From positions 310,001 to 374,000 of the forward strand of contig NZ_JAGO01000010.1 of the NCBI RefSeq assembly GCF_000526695.1: a DNA stretch of 64,000 nt, read 5' to 3'. This DNA is from Carnimonas nigrificans ATCC BAA-78. GTDB taxonomy: Bacteria; Pseudomonadota; Gammaproteobacteria; Pseudomonadales; Halomonadaceae. The first letter of the stretch is position 1. The number at the start of each line of letters is the position of its first letter. Made by a program: the position numbers and the translations under genes. Below are positions 51,172-63,459 of the stretch, one piece after another. The notes beneath the pieces were generated by a model that saw only the letters and a list, made by a program, of their open reading frames with translations, was not told the DNA's origin and did no database searches.

Positions 51172-53229
51172 ATGACCAAGCCCTACAGACCTATGCCACA
51201 CACAACACCTTCCCTTGCTCCTCTAAGCGCACTGACCACCGCCAAACTTGAGTGGAATGGCGATGAACCGCAGGCGGTCGATTTTGACGACGTCTATTTC
51301 TCGCGTGAGGATGGTCGTCGCGAAACGGAGCACGTATTTATTCAGCACAACCACCTGCCGCAGCGCTTTGCCCAATGGCATGAGCAGCGCCCCTTTATCA
51401 TTGCTGAAACCGGGTTTGGCTCAGGGCTCAATGCCCTCTGTGCCTGGCAGGCCTTTGCTCAACATGCACCGCCGCAGGCACGTCTGCACATGGTGTCGGT
51501 GGAACGCTACCCAATGACGCAAACGCAACTTGAGCGTGCGCTTAGGGGCTGGCCGGAATTCAGTGCGCTGGCCCAAGTGCTGGTGGAGCAGTGGCCGCAG
51601 CCAGTGGCTGGCGTGCACCGCTTAACACTGACACCGCGCTTCACGCTGGATCTCTATTTCGGGGAAGCCAGCGAGCGGCTGGGCCAGTTGGATGGCGAGG
51701 TGGATGCATGGTTTCTGGATGGCTTTGCACCAGCGAAAAACCCCGATATGTGGCAATCGTCACTCTTCGACGCGATGGCGCGGGTAAGCCACGCTGGCAC
51801 CACCTTTGCTACCTTTACCGCAGCCGGTGTGGTCAAGCGTGGTTTGGCAGCAGCGGGCTTTCATTGGGAGAAGGTGGCAGGCTTTGGGCACAAGCGCGAC
51901 ATGCTGCGCGGCTACCTCGCCACCCCTGCTGCCGACCAGCGGCGTGCAGCAACACCGTGGTTCGCAGGCCCGCGAGGCGCACCTCGTCAGAGCGATCATA
52001 TCGCGGTAGTCGGCGCCGGCATCGCCGGTTGTGCTACCGCAGCCGCACTGGCCGCTCGTGGGCATCGGGTCACCCTGCTTGATCCTGCTGGCATTGCCCA
52101 GGGCGCCTCGGGTAACGATCAGGCGGCGCTTTATATCAAGCTGGCCGTCGCCAGCAATCTGCAAAGCCGCTTTTATCTTGCCGCGCTGCTTTATTTGCGC
52201 CGTCTGCTGACATGTATCGCCCCCGCAGCAAGCTGGTGGGAAGGGTGTGGCACGCTGGATGTCGCCCTCGATCAGCGTCAGGCCGATCGCCAGCAGCGCT
52301 TTCTTGCCAATCACGCGCTGCCCGACACCATTGTGCGCGGCGTCACTGCCGCTGAAGCGAGCACGCTTGCAGGCAGCGATCTTTCCTACAGCCACGGCGC
52401 ACTCTTCTATCCAATGGGAGGTTGGCTAGCGCCGCGCGACTTCTGCCAGCGCCTGATTGAGCATCCTAACATTGAGCACCAGGCGCTGGGCGTGGATGCC
52501 TTGCAGCGTGGCGCTACCGGCTGGCAGCTCAACTTGTCCGATGGTACCCGAATGACCGTCGATCAGGTCGTGGTATGCGCGGCCTGGGCCAGCCAGCAGC
52601 TTGCACCGTTTGAGCAACTACCGCTGATGCCGATACGGGGCCAGGTGAGTTGCGTTGATATCAGTGCAGCGTCTATCACCCCATTAAGCTGTACGGTGTG
52701 TGCCAATGGCTATGCACCACCGCCCTATCGCGGTCAGCAACTGTTTGGTGCCACCTTCACGCCGCACTCGCTGGATACCGCCCCCAGCCAGGCAGATGCC
52801 GATTATAACCTTGCCGAACTCACCACGGCGCTACCCCAGTTGGCGGCTGAATTAACGGCTGAAGCTCTTGATAGCCATCAGCACGCCCGTGTCGGAATTC
52901 GCACCGCCACGCCAGACAAATCGCCCTTTGCAGGCGCGATGCCTGATATAAAGCAGTGGCAGTCGCTTTATGCCGAGTTGCAAAAGGACGCCAAACGTAT
53001 CAACCCTGATCCAGGGCCGCGGCTTGCGGGGCTATGGGTCAACGTGGGGCATGGGTCGCGGGGCATGGTCAGTGCGCCGCTGTGCGCTGAGCTGATTGCC
53101 GCACAGATCAGTGGTGAACCGGCCCCCATGGAACTGGCACTGGTCGATCATCTTGACCCCGGCAGGCGAATCATCCGGGAGCTGATTACGACAGAAAGAA
53201 GGCGCGCCCGCGGCACGGAAGAGAAGTAG
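51172..53229 (+). CDS. mnmC: Bifunctional tRNA mnm5s2U34 methyltransferase/oxidoreductase MnmC
   Basis: 685 residues. N-terminal SAM methyltransferase domain (FIIAETGFGSGLNALCAW, WFLDGFAPAKNPDMW, FTAAGVVKRGL) and C-terminal FAD-dependent oxidase domain (IAVVGAGIAGCATAAALAARG, HGSRGMVSAPLCAELIA). It completes the modified uridine at tRNA wobble position 34. An internal ATG at 51193 is an alternative start. Confidence 0.95.
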   Translation: MTKPYRPMPHTTPSLAPLSALTTAKLEWNGDEPQAVDFDDVYFSREDGRRETEHVFIQHNHLPQRFAQWHEQRPFIIAETGFGSGLNALCAWQAFAQHAPPQARLHMVSVERYPMTQTQLERALRGWPEFSALAQVLVEQWPQPVAGVHRLTLTPRFTLDLYFGEASERLGQLDGEVDAWFLDGFAPAKNPDMWQSSLFDAMARVSHAGTTFATFTAAGVVKRGLAAAGFHWEKVAGFGHKRDMLRGYLATPAADQRRAATPWFAGPRGAPRQSDHIAVVGAGIAGCATAAALAARGHRVTLLDPAGIAQGASGNDQAALYIKLAVASNLQSRFYLAALLYLRRLLTCIAPAASWWEGCGTLDVALDQRQADRQQRFLANHALPDTIVRGVTAAEASTLAGSDLSYSHGALFYPMGGWLAPRDFCQRLIEHPNIEHQALGVDALQRGATGWQLNLSDGTRMTVDQVVVCAAWASQQLAPFEQLPLMPIRGQVSCVDISAASITPLSCTVCANGYAPPPYRGQQLFGATFTPHSLDTAPSQADADYNLAELTTALPQLAAELTAEALDSHQHARVGIRTATPDKSPFAGAMPDIKQWQSLYAELQKDAKRINPDPGPRLAGLWVNVGHGSRGMVSAPLCAELIAAQISGEPAPMELALVDHLDPGRRIIRELITTERRRARGTEEK

Positions 53230-53235
53230 GCAGGC

Positions 53236-53262
53236 AAAAAAATGGGCCCTCAAAGAGGGCCC
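53236..53262 (-). terminator. Intrinsic terminator for the ligA-yheU transcript
   Basis: Perfect 8-bp stem GGGCCCTC / GAGGGCCC with an AAA loop. Read on the minus strand it is followed by ATTTTTTTGCC. It lies about 200 nt beyond the yheU stop and only 14 nt from the end of converging mnmC, so it may also serve as a bidirectional barrier. Confidence 0.8.
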
Positions 53263-53326
53263 CAATACGCACATACACCTTGAAACACGTTAAAAGACTC
53301 TCTCGAAGCCTCAAAAGTGTGGTTCC

Positions 53327-53342
53327 TTGCAGCGCGCTGCAA
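53327..53342. repeat. 16-bp perfect palindrome
   Basis: TTGCAGCGCGCTGCAA, in the 200-bp untranslated stretch between yheU and the terminator. It could be a protein-binding site or part of the 3' end structure. Confidence 0.35.
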
Positions 53343-53467
53343 GAAAGTGTCGCTACTGTAATAAGTTAGCAGCATAATTAAAATCACTCTAACGGAATAT
53401 CAGTGTTGCCGCTAAAGCACCAATATTTTTAAAAACGGACTGGATTCTTGCCGATTCGACAGCAAAC

Positions 53468-53752
53468 CTATGAAAGCCCATCGTCCTGTGCGTGGATATG
53501 CGCCACAAAAGAGTGATACTGCTGACGCGTCATCACCTCAGTGGTTTCGGTATCCAGATCGTGAATAACCGTCAGTTCACCGCTTTTCAGCTGCTGTTCG
53601 AGGTGATCGACCCACCCTTCACTGCCAGCGCTTGAGGTATCGGCGGTATCGTAGCCCTGCCGCGTGGCAAATTCCCCCAGCAGCGCCCGTCTGAGTTCAG
53701 CGGGCAGCTCCTGATAGCCAAGCATGACAAAGCGGGATGGTAGTTCACTCAT
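53468..53752 (-). CDS. yheU: YheU family protein (UPF0270)
   Basis: About 94 residues. Matches E. coli YheU (72 residues): the 'YQELPAELRRALLGEFATRQGYD' opening, the tail LEQQLKSGELTVIHDLDTETTEVMTRQQY. Function unknown. The ATG at 53752 (MSELPSRFVM) is preferred; longer frames run into the duplicated ligA sequence. In the inferred ancestral arrangement this ATG overlapped the ligA stop codon (ATGAGTGA). Confidence 0.8.
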   Translation of the reverse strand: MSELPSRFVMLGYQELPAELRRALLGEFATRQGYDTADTSSAGSEGWVDHLEQQLKSGELTVIHDLDTETTEVMTRQQYHSFVAHIHAQDDGLS

Positions 53753-53772
53753 CGCTGGCCTCACTGCTGATC

Positions 53773-55953
<2,181 letters not shown>

Positions 55954-56064
55954 TTACTGTCCAAGCCATGCGCATGGGCGACATTTTAACAGAGGAAGGG
56001 GGAGAAGAAGGAAGAAGACGACAGAGAAGCGCATGGCTGGGAGTGAGCACGGCATGCCGCTATC

Positions 56065-56100
56065 AAAAACGCCTTCGGCCCAAAAAGGCACGAAGGCGTT
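56065..56100 (-). terminator. Intrinsic terminator of zipA
   Basis: On the minus strand the 10-bp stem AACGCCTTCG / CGAAGGCGTT (56068-56077 with 56091-56100) is followed by TTTGATAG. It lies 24 nt behind the zipA stop and separates zipA from ligA. Confidence 0.8.
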
Positions 56101-56124
56101 GTAAGGCGGAAGCGGACATTCCCG

Positions 56125-58086
56125 CTAGCGGCTATTGCGGTAGAGGTGCATGCGGCGCTCGAAGTCACCGACCCGCTGACGCAGGAAGCCTACCGTTTGC
56201 ACGGTCATGACGCTTTGGTTTTCATCACGCAGCTCACCGTCAAGATTGCGCACAATGGCTTTCGCCGTTTCGTACATGGCATCGAACGCCTCGCCGATAT
56301 GCTCTGCTGACGGCAGCGGTAGCAGGAAGGAGACGCAGCGCGTCGAAAACTTCTCCATGTCGAAGATCGGGAAGCGGCCCGGCTTGAGTGCGTTGATTAC
56401 CGAGAACTGCAAGGGGCTGTCGGCAGCTTCCGTTTCGAAGCGATGGAACATTTCACCTTCTGACGAGTAGTTGAGGCCACAGGCGAGGAATAGCTTGGTC
56501 AGATCAAGTCCTTTGAAGCCAAGCTCGCTGCGCGATACAACGTTGATAATCACCAGCTCGTCGGCATTCCCCAGCACTTCACGCGGTACATCACCGTCAA
56601 CGCGGTGGCGCAGCGCTTTTTCGATCACCGGATGCATCTTCTGTTCCGGCTCGGGCAGATCACGCACCCAATTGCGCTCGGCAGCCGGGCGTGGCGCAGG
56701 CTCGTGCTCCTCGTAACCGCGCGAGCTACCAGCGGCCGGCGCTACCCGATCATGGTGATCATCATGGCGGCGGCGCGAACGCTCGGCAGGGGCATCTTCT
56801 TCAAAGGTATCCACCGCTCCCAGATAGGGCACACCATGGCGCATGGCGGATTCACGCGGATCCGAGCCGTAGCCGCCGTCATGACGCGACGGTGCAAACA
56901 GCGGATCGTCGTCGCTGGCATGATCTTCGTGATCGGCCTGACGGTGACGATAATCATCACTTCTGAGCTGCTCGTGGCGCTGGCGCTCGTTGCGGTCGGC
57001 TTCATGCTCGGCGCGCGCCTTGCTCTCATATTCAGCGCGACGCTGCTGCTCCTGTTCAAGACGCTGCTGCTCACGCAGGCGCTCTTGCTCCTCGCGCTGT
57101 TGGCGCAACGCTTCGGCTTCACGCTCTTTCTCTTCACGCCGCTTGGCTTTCTCTTCAGCGCGGCGTGCGCGATCTTCCAGACGTTTGACCCGCGCCTGCT
57201 CACGCTTGATGGCACGCTTCTCACGGCGCTCGGCGGCCGCTTCCTGAAAGCGGTGCACACCGTCCATCGGACGTTTCACCAGAATTTCCGACAACCCTTC
57301 GTAGCGCGGGTCATCAATCTCTTCCTCTTCGCCCTGGAACATGCCGTAACGACGACCGTTGTTCTGCTCATCGTCGTCGCCTTCATACTCCTCGTACTCT
57401 TCCTCTGTGTACTCCTCCTCGGCGTACGCTTCTTCCTCATACGCTTCGGCGTCATGTACCTCAGAGGAAGGCTCGTCAGCGGTGGCGACTGGCTGGGCGT
57501 GTTTTTCCTCAGGCTGATGCTCCTGCGGCTCGCTACTTTTCGCGACAGGCTCATGATGCGCGCTGGCAGGCGCTGCCGACTCGTCTTCCGCCTCTGTCGC
57601 TGGCAACTGAGGCGCCGCGCTGGATGCCTCCGCGTGCGCAGCCGCTTCTGCTTCTGCCGCTTTGGGATCGACATCACCGGCATCAGCAATATGGGGGGCA
57701 GAAGGAGACTCAACCGCAATAGGTTCCGGCTCGACAGTGGCATCGTGCAGCGCTGTGTTGCTGCCGATATGAGGCTCGGTAAAGGCGTGCTGCTCGTCCC
57801 CCAGCCCTTTCTCGGTAAAGGGAACCCGCGTTTTAAGGCCGCGCCGCTCGAACGAGCCGCCCTGAAGATCAGGTGCCGCCACCCGCTCCGACTTGACCAC
57901 TCGCGCGTTACCACCGGGCAGCTCCCACGCAGTTTCGCGGGCGCGCTCCTCTTCGCTTTCACCATCGACAAGCTGATCGTCAATCGTGCCGATCTGCTGC
58001 TGTTTACGATAGCGCCGCACACCGTCGATCACGATCACGACGATAAATACCAGCCCCAGAACAATAAGCCATTCGCGTAATTCCAT
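56125..58086 (-). CDS. zipA: Cell division protein ZipA with an extra-long linker
   Basis: 653 residues, twice the usual ~330. N-terminal membrane anchor (ELREWLIVLGLVFIVVIVIDGVRRYRK), then a long low-complexity linker: an acidic part rich in Glu/Ala (about 85-250), a charged coiled coil of Arg/Glu repeats (about 285-390) and an Arg/His/Asp-rich part. The C-terminal ~140 residues are the FtsZ-binding ZipA domain (ELVIINVVSRSELGFKGLDL, GEMFHRFE, SVMTVQTVGFLRQRVGDFERRM). It tethers FtsZ to the membrane at the division site. Confidence 0.93.
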   Translation of the reverse strand: MELREWLIVLGLVFIVVIVIDGVRRYRKQQQIGTIDDQLVDGESEEERARETAWELPGGNARVVKSERVAAPDLQGGSFERRGLKTRVPFTEKGLGDEQHAFTEPHIGSNTALHDATVEPEPIAVESPSAPHIADAGDVDPKAAEAEAAAHAEASSAAPQLPATEAEDESAAPASAHHEPVAKSSEPQEHQPEEKHAQPVATADEPSSEVHDAEAYEEEAYAEEEYTEEEYEEYEGDDDEQNNGRRYGMFQGEEEEIDDPRYEGLSEILVKRPMDGVHRFQEAAAERREKRAIKREQARVKRLEDRARRAEEKAKRREEKEREAEALRQQREEQERLREQQRLEQEQQRRAEYESKARAEHEADRNERQRHEQLRSDDYRHRQADHEDHASDDDPLFAPSRHDGGYGSDPRESAMRHGVPYLGAVDTFEEDAPAERSRRRHDDHHDRVAPAAGSSRGYEEHEPAPRPAAERNWVRDLPEPEQKMHPVIEKALRHRVDGDVPREVLGNADELVIINVVSRSELGFKGLDLTKLFLACGLNYSSEGEMFHRFETEAADSPLQFSVINALKPGRFPIFDMEKFSTRCVSFLLPLPSAEHIGEAFDAMYETAKAIVRNLDGELRDENQSVMTVQTVGFLRQRVGDFERRMHLYRNSR

Positions 58087-58569
58087 GGAGTCTCGACCTG
58101 TTCACACGACCACACCACGGCGTGATCAATAAAGAAATGCGCACCCGAACATAAAGAGGATCGCGACCAGACGCTCTGCTGGGTGGAAAAACCGACCCAC
58201 AAAGATGATTGTTGCAAGTTTTCCATAGAATCCAGCGGGATAACAGTAACGGTTGGTTATAGAACAGAAAAAGCGTCAAAATTATCGCTGCAAAATGCTT
58301 TAGAAACACTCACTGGCCCACTTGTCAATGCCAGTGGCAGAAAGAAGCGGTGCTGTTTTCGCCGCCTCCCTTTTAGAGCACGGGTTCTTCCTCGCTCATC
58401 ATGCAAAAAGCCAACGCGATAAATGCCGGTCGTTCACGCGCACCTGACGTTTAGCGCCGACCTTTCGCTGTCACAAAGAACAGCCACTGGTGTATCGTGT
58501 TACGCTTCATGAATGGGGTCGAACTTCATCCACACCTTCAAACCGCCAGCTTCACGAGCCATACCACTG
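58087..58569. promoter_or_regulatory. Divergent control region zipA / azlC
   Basis: About 480 bp between divergent genes. No conserved protein or recognisable operator seen; a 79-codon frame here lacks support. It should contain both promoters. Confidence 0.4.
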
Positions 58570-59316
58570 ATGAGCAGCACAGCCACACCCCACGACTCCG
58601 ACCCTCGCCTGTCTCAGGCGCTGCTTGCGGCACTACCGATCATGCTGGGCTACCTGCCCGTCGCATTTGCCTTTGGCGTTGCCGGTGTGGCGCACCAGGT
58701 CTCGGGCACGGCACTGGTAGCGATGTCGTTGCTGGTGTTTGCCGGCGCCAGTCAGTTTGTACTGATGACAACGCTGGCAAGCGGTGGGTCGTGGCTTTTG
58801 GTTGTGGGGCTATGCACGCTGATGGACTTTCGCCACCTCTTCTACGGGGCGATTCTCAGACAGAAGATGCCGTTTGGCAGCCGTCGGCGCTTTTTCTCGG
58901 CCTTCTTTCTTACCGATGAAGTTTTTGCCACCGCCCTCACCCGTAGCGGCTATATCACGCCACAGCAGCGCGAACGCTGGATGTTACAGGTCGGTGTGGC
59001 CGTCTATCTGGTGTGGGTTGCGGGTACCGCACTGGGCGCCGTGCTGGGCAGCCAGATCAGCGATGCCTATCCCGCCGCGATGCAGGCGATGCTGTTCTCG
59101 CTACCGGCGCTGTTCCTACTGCTCAGCCGTGAATGTACCACCGCTGGCAATCTGCCTTCGGTGGCAGTATCGGCGCTGGTTACGACGCTCTGTCTGATTG
59201 CGGGGGAGAAGCATCTGGCACTGCCATTAGGCGGAGTGAGCGGTGCGCTGGTCGCTCTTATCAAGCCGAGCAGTGCGGCGGCAAGCGAGACACAGGAGCA
59301 GCGCAATGACGTTTAG
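58570..59316 (+). CDS. azlC: AzlC family branched-chain amino acid exporter, large subunit
   Basis: About 248 residues from MSSTATPHD (an upstream ATG at 58513 would add 19). AzlC signature: LLAALPIMLGYLPVAFAFGVAG, FAGASQFVLMTTL, MDFRHLFYGAILR and FFLTDEVFATAL. Seven to eight membrane segments. With AzlD it exports branched-chain amino acids or analogues. It overlaps azlD by 11 nt. Confidence 0.88.
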   Translation: MSSTATPHDSDPRLSQALLAALPIMLGYLPVAFAFGVAGVAHQVSGTALVAMSLLVFAGASQFVLMTTLASGGSWLLVVGLCTLMDFRHLFYGAILRQKMPFGSRRRFFSAFFLTDEVFATALTRSGYITPQQRERWMLQVGVAVYLVWVAGTALGAVLGSQISDAYPAAMQAMLFSLPALFLLLSRECTTAGNLPSVAVSALVTTLCLIAGEKHLALPLGGVSGALVALIKPSSAAASETQEQRNDV

Positions 59317-59650
59317 CAACGCTCTCCCCGCCATTCTGCTAATGGCGGCTATCACCTATTTATTCCGCCTGCTGCCGCTGCTTATGCGCAAGCAGACCAA
59401 CGAGCTGTTCGGGGAGCGTGTCAATAACGCCCTCTCAGCGCTGGGGCCGTCGCTGCTGGTGGCGATTGCCGTCACCACCATCGTGCCGGATATCATGGAG
59501 AAAGCGCAGCAATCAACCGGCCAATTGCTGCTTTATGCGCTGGGGCTGGCAGCAGTGCTGCTGATTCACAGGCTGGTCAAAAATGTAGGCGTGACGATTT
59601 TGCTGGCGATGCTGCTCTACGGCGGGTTGAACGCTTCGGGACTGTTTTAA
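59306..59650 (+). CDS. azlD: AzlD family transporter, small subunit
   Basis: 114 residues, three to four membrane segments (LPAILLMAAITYLFRLLPLLM, LGPSLLVAIAVTTIVPDIM, LLYALGLAAVLLIHRL, VTILLAMLLYGGLN). The small AzlD partner of AzlC. The ATG at 59306 is preceded by AGGAG and overlaps the azlC end. Confidence 0.87.
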   Translation: MTFSNALPAILLMAAITYLFRLLPLLMRKQTNELFGERVNNALSALGPSLLVAIAVTTIVPDIMEKAQQSTGQLLLYALGLAAVLLIHRLVKNVGVTILLAMLLYGGLNASGLF

Positions 59651-59744
59651 CGCCCTTCTCTGTACATGCGTGTGGCCGGTCTTCCCGAGTTCACAGAGCA
59701 CGCTCAGCGTTCATGATCATGCTGCTATGCGCAAACCATGGCGA

Positions 59745-62700
59745 TCACGCATCGGCCAGCGCGGCAGCCGCTTCTACATCCACCGATACCAGACGCGAGA
59801 CGCCCGGCTCCTGCATGGTTACCCCCATTAAACGATCAGCCGCTTCCATGGCAATCTTGTTATGAGTGATATAGATAAACTGAACGTTGGCTGACATATC
59901 CTTCACCAACCGCGCATAGCGCCCCACGTTGGCATCATCGAGCGGCGCATCGACTTCATCGAGCATACAGAAAGGCGCAGGATTGAGCTGGAAGATGGCG
60001 AACACCAGCGATAGCGCGGTCATGGTCTTTTCACCGCCGGAGAGCAGGTGAATGGTGGAGTTTTTCTTGCCCGGCGGGCGCGCCATGATCGCCACGCCGG
60101 TTTCAAGCAGATCGTCGCCGGTCAGCGTTAGCCAAGCCGAGCCACCGCCAAACACACGGGGGAAGAGATCACCAAGCCCCGCGTTGACCTGCTCGAAGGT
60201 CTCCTTGAAGCGGGTGCGCGTTTCCTGGTCGATCTTGCGGATGGCGCGTGTCAGGGTTTCAAGCGCTTCCTGAAGTTCATCGTGCTGCGCTTCAAGGTAG
60301 TTGCGCCGTTCGGACTGCTGCTCATACTCCTCGATAGCCGCCAGGTTGATTGCGCCCAGGCACTTGATGCGCTCGGCGGTCTCCTCAAGGGACGCCTGCC
60401 AGCTCGATTCCGTGGCGTCATGTGGCAGATTCTCGCTCAACTGGTCGCTATCGTGGCCCAGTTCGGCAAGATATTCGTCCTGGCTGGTGGCCTTGAGCAC
60501 CAGCTCCTGTACCTGCATGCGCATCTCTTCAAGCCGCTCGCGCAGTTTTTCAAGATCGCTCTCATGGCCTTGCCGACGCAGCTCGTAATCGCGCATACGC
60601 TCGCCGATATCGCGTGACTGCTCGCGCACCTTGCCCAGCGCCTCTTCTTCACTGCTGCGCTGTGCCAGCAATTCATCCAGCTCGGCGCGCTGCTCTTCCA
60701 GCGGCTCACTCAGGTTTTCACGCTCTTCAAGCAGCGCTTCACGGCGCATATGCAAACGCTCACGCTGACCGTCGCCGCGCCCACGCGAACGCAGCATGCC
60801 TTCCCGCTCGGTATTGAGCCGCTGATATTCAAGCGCCAGTTGGCTCACCTGCTCACGGGCGGGCGCTACCGCGACCCGCGCACTGGTCAGCGCCTCGCCA
60901 CCGGAACGGCGCGCCTGTTCAAGCTGCTCCCGACGTTCACCGCTTTCAAGCAGTGCCTGCTGCGCCTGTTCGACCGCTTCGCGCTGCTCTTCAAGCACCA
61001 GGGCACGCTCTTCCTGACGCTCGCGCAGCACTGCCAGCTCTTCTTCCAGTTCAGCGGCACGTCCCCCGAGATGCTCAAGTCGCGACGCGATGTTGGCCTG
61101 CGCCAGAGCAATGCGCTCACGCTCGCTGCCCTGCTGACGCTGCTGATTGGCGAGTTCGGTGAGCCGAGCGTCGCCATTTTTCAACTGATCGCGCTGCTGG
61201 GCAATCGCCACATCCAGCTCACCAAGCTGCTCATCAAGGGCAGCCAATTCCAGCTCGACGTCATCGCGGCGCTGGCGTTGACCAATCACGCCATCTTCGC
61301 GCGCCGCGCTGCCGAGCTGCCGACGCCAGCCATGCCCTAACCAGAGGCCGTCAGCGGTGATCACGCTGTGTCCGGCGGGCAAATCAGTCAGTTGCTCGCC
61401 GGCCTTGAGGGGCGATGCTGCCACATGAATGGTATCGAGCCATGGGCCTAGCGCGCCTGCGCCCTCTATCTTGCCCGCCAGGGTATTCTCACTGGCGGGA
61501 TACTCACCCTCGTCGATAACGCCCAGCTCTCCTGTAGCGGGCGGCTCGATAGTAGTCACTGGCGTCGCTACGACACGGGCATCGAGCCACGGCGACAATA
61601 CCCAGGAAGCGGCACTTTCCCACTCCTTGCTGACCCGCAGCCGTTCAGCCAGCTGCGGGGAGTCGCCCAGCCCCTGCGCGGTCAGATAGGCGGAAAAGCT
61701 ATCGTCCTGATGTGCCAGTGCAGCGTCAATCAGCGCACTGAGCGAGGCGTGTTCACCACGCAGCTGATGCTGACGCTCCACCCGCTGTTCGCGCTCCGCG
61801 CTATAGTGCTGTAGCGCTTCCTCGACTTCGTCACGCTCGGCGTTCAACAGCTCGCGCTGCTCATCCAGCGCGGCGAGCGTCTCTTCGAGTTCAGCCAACT
61901 GTTCAGCATAGGTTTCACGCTGCTCTTCAAGGCCCGCCAGTTCAGGAAGTTCGCTGCGCTGAGCCTGACGACGCGCCAGTTCGGTACTGATCGACTCAAG
62001 CTCGCGCTCCAGGCTACGCACGTCGCCCTGCAGACGTTCGACCTCGCGGGCGCGGGCGTTATCCTGCGCCACTGCATCATCCCAGGCCGCCTGACTGGAA
62101 GTTTGGCCTGCTTCGACCTCTTCCAGCCGCGCCTGCAACAGTTCGAGCTGCTGCTCCGCCTGCTCGCGCTCCGGCCCAATCTCTTCAAGACGCTGTTCAA
62201 GCTCGGTCAGCCGCCCTTGATCCTGCTCTTCGAGCGTCGCCAGCTCCTGCACTTCGCGATCAACACCGTCGAGATCAGTCGCAATCTGACGATGACGCGC
62301 CTGGGCGTTGTCGATCCACTGTTCGATACGGGCAATCGCTGCGCTGGTTTCGGAAAAGCGGGTTTGCTTGCTGTCGAGTTCTACGGCTAGCTGATCGTGA
62401 TCCAGACGGGCCTGTTCGAGCAGACGCTCCGCTTCACGTACCCCATACACATTGCGCTCACGCTCGATCTCAATATCACGCACCTGCGCTTCAGCCTGCT
62501 GCTGACGATCCCGCAGCGCACGGGTACGCATCAGCGCCAGCTCACCCTTGAGACGATGTTCCTGCTCTTTCAGCCCTTGATAGCGCTTGGCAGCATCAGC
62601 CTGCCGCTTGAGGCGTTCAAGCTGCTTATCGAGTTCTTCGCGCAGGTCATTCAGGCGCTCCAGATTTTCCTCGGTGCGACGCATGCGATTTTCGGTTTCG

Positions 62701-63245
62701 CGACGTCGCTCCTTGTATTTGGAAATCCCGGCGGCTTCTTCGAGGGTAGCGCGCAGCTCTTCCGGGCGCGCTTCAACCAGACGGGAGATCATCCCCTGAC
62801 CGATAATCGCGTAGGAGCGTGGGCCAAGCCCAGTGCCAAGAAACAGATCGCTGATATCGCGCCGACGGCACTTTTCGCCATTGAAGAAATAGAGCGACTG
62901 GCCGTCGCGCGTGACCAGACGCTTGACCGAAATTTCCGCGTATTGTGCGTAGGCACCGCCCAGCTTGCGCGAAGGCTCTTCAGGATCATTATCGAAGGTG
63001 AGTTCAATGGAGGCCTGGCCGACTGGCTTGCGCCCGGTCGAGCCATTGAAGATGACATCGGCCATCGACTCGCCGCGCAGCATCTTGGCGGAAGATTCAC
63101 CCATCACCCAGCGTACCGCGTCGATAACGTTGGATTTGCCGCAGCCATTAGGCCCGACGATGGCCGTCATGTTGCTTTCAAACGGTACCGTCACAGCGTC
63201 GACGAACGACTTGAATCCCACCAGTTTGATAGATTTAAGCCGCAT
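59745..63245 (-). CDS. smc: Chromosome segregation protein SMC
   Basis: 1166 residues, full length. Walker A GPNGCGKSNVIDA at 31-43, two long Arg/Glu/Gln/Leu coiled coils (about 170-500 and 660-1000) flanking a hinge (about 510-650), ABC signature HLLSGGEKTMTALSL and Walker B FCMLDEVDAPLDD near the C-terminus. With ScpA/ScpB it condenses and organises chromosomes. The zipA-ligA pair usually follows directly; here azlCD intervene on the opposite strand. Confidence 0.96.
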   Translation of the reverse strand: MRLKSIKLVGFKSFVDAVTVPFESNMTAIVGPNGCGKSNVIDAVRWVMGESSAKMLRGESMADVIFNGSTGRKPVGQASIELTFDNDPEEPSRKLGGAYAQYAEISVKRLVTRDGQSLYFFNGEKCRRRDISDLFLGTGLGPRSYAIIGQGMISRLVEARPEELRATLEEAAGISKYKERRRETENRMRRTEENLERLNDLREELDKQLERLKRQADAAKRYQGLKEQEHRLKGELALMRTRALRDRQQQAEAQVRDIEIERERNVYGVREAERLLEQARLDHDQLAVELDSKQTRFSETSAAIARIEQWIDNAQARHRQIATDLDGVDREVQELATLEEQDQGRLTELEQRLEEIGPEREQAEQQLELLQARLEEVEAGQTSSQAAWDDAVAQDNARAREVERLQGDVRSLERELESISTELARRQAQRSELPELAGLEEQRETYAEQLAELEETLAALDEQRELLNAERDEVEEALQHYSAEREQRVERQHQLRGEHASLSALIDAALAHQDDSFSAYLTAQGLGDSPQLAERLRVSKEWESAASWVLSPWLDARVVATPVTTIEPPATGELGVIDEGEYPASENTLAGKIEGAGALGPWLDTIHVAASPLKAGEQLTDLPAGHSVITADGLWLGHGWRRQLGSAAREDGVIGQRQRRDDVELELAALDEQLGELDVAIAQQRDQLKNGDARLTELANQQRQQGSERERIALAQANIASRLEHLGGRAAELEEELAVLRERQEERALVLEEQREAVEQAQQALLESGERREQLEQARRSGGEALTSARVAVAPAREQVSQLALEYQRLNTEREGMLRSRGRGDGQRERLHMRREALLEERENLSEPLEEQRAELDELLAQRSSEEEALGKVREQSRDIGERMRDYELRRQGHESDLEKLRERLEEMRMQVQELVLKATSQDEYLAELGHDSDQLSENLPHDATESSWQASLEETAERIKCLGAINLAAIEEYEQQSERRNYLEAQHDELQEALETLTRAIRKIDQETRTRFKETFEQVNAGLGDLFPRVFGGGSAWLTLTGDDLLETGVAIMARPPGKKNSTIHLLSGGEKTMTALSLVFAIFQLNPAPFCMLDEVDAPLDDANVGRYARLVKDMSANVQFIYITHNKIAMEAADRLMGVTMQEPGVSRLVSVDVEAAAALADA

Positions 63246-63459
63246 GGCGCTTGACTATACCCGCTTGCTAGGCAACCGCATCTGAATGAAGCTGCGCGTC
63301 ATGATTAGTGCCGCCCTCCCGCTGGGAATAGCGCAAGGTACGGCACCCTGGTGTTGAAGGAGCCCCTGCAAGGCTACCCTAAAATGAGCTATCTCGCGCA
63401 AGGCGACAGATCAGGACAACGCCTGCGACCGTCACAATGCTCAACATCAGCGCAGATTA

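Noticed and set aside
56605-58080. Long plus-strand open frame (about 490 codons) opposite zipA
   Set aside because: It mirrors the low-complexity linker of zipA; the hydrophobic product is what reverse-complemented Glu/Arg codons give. No start context or family match.
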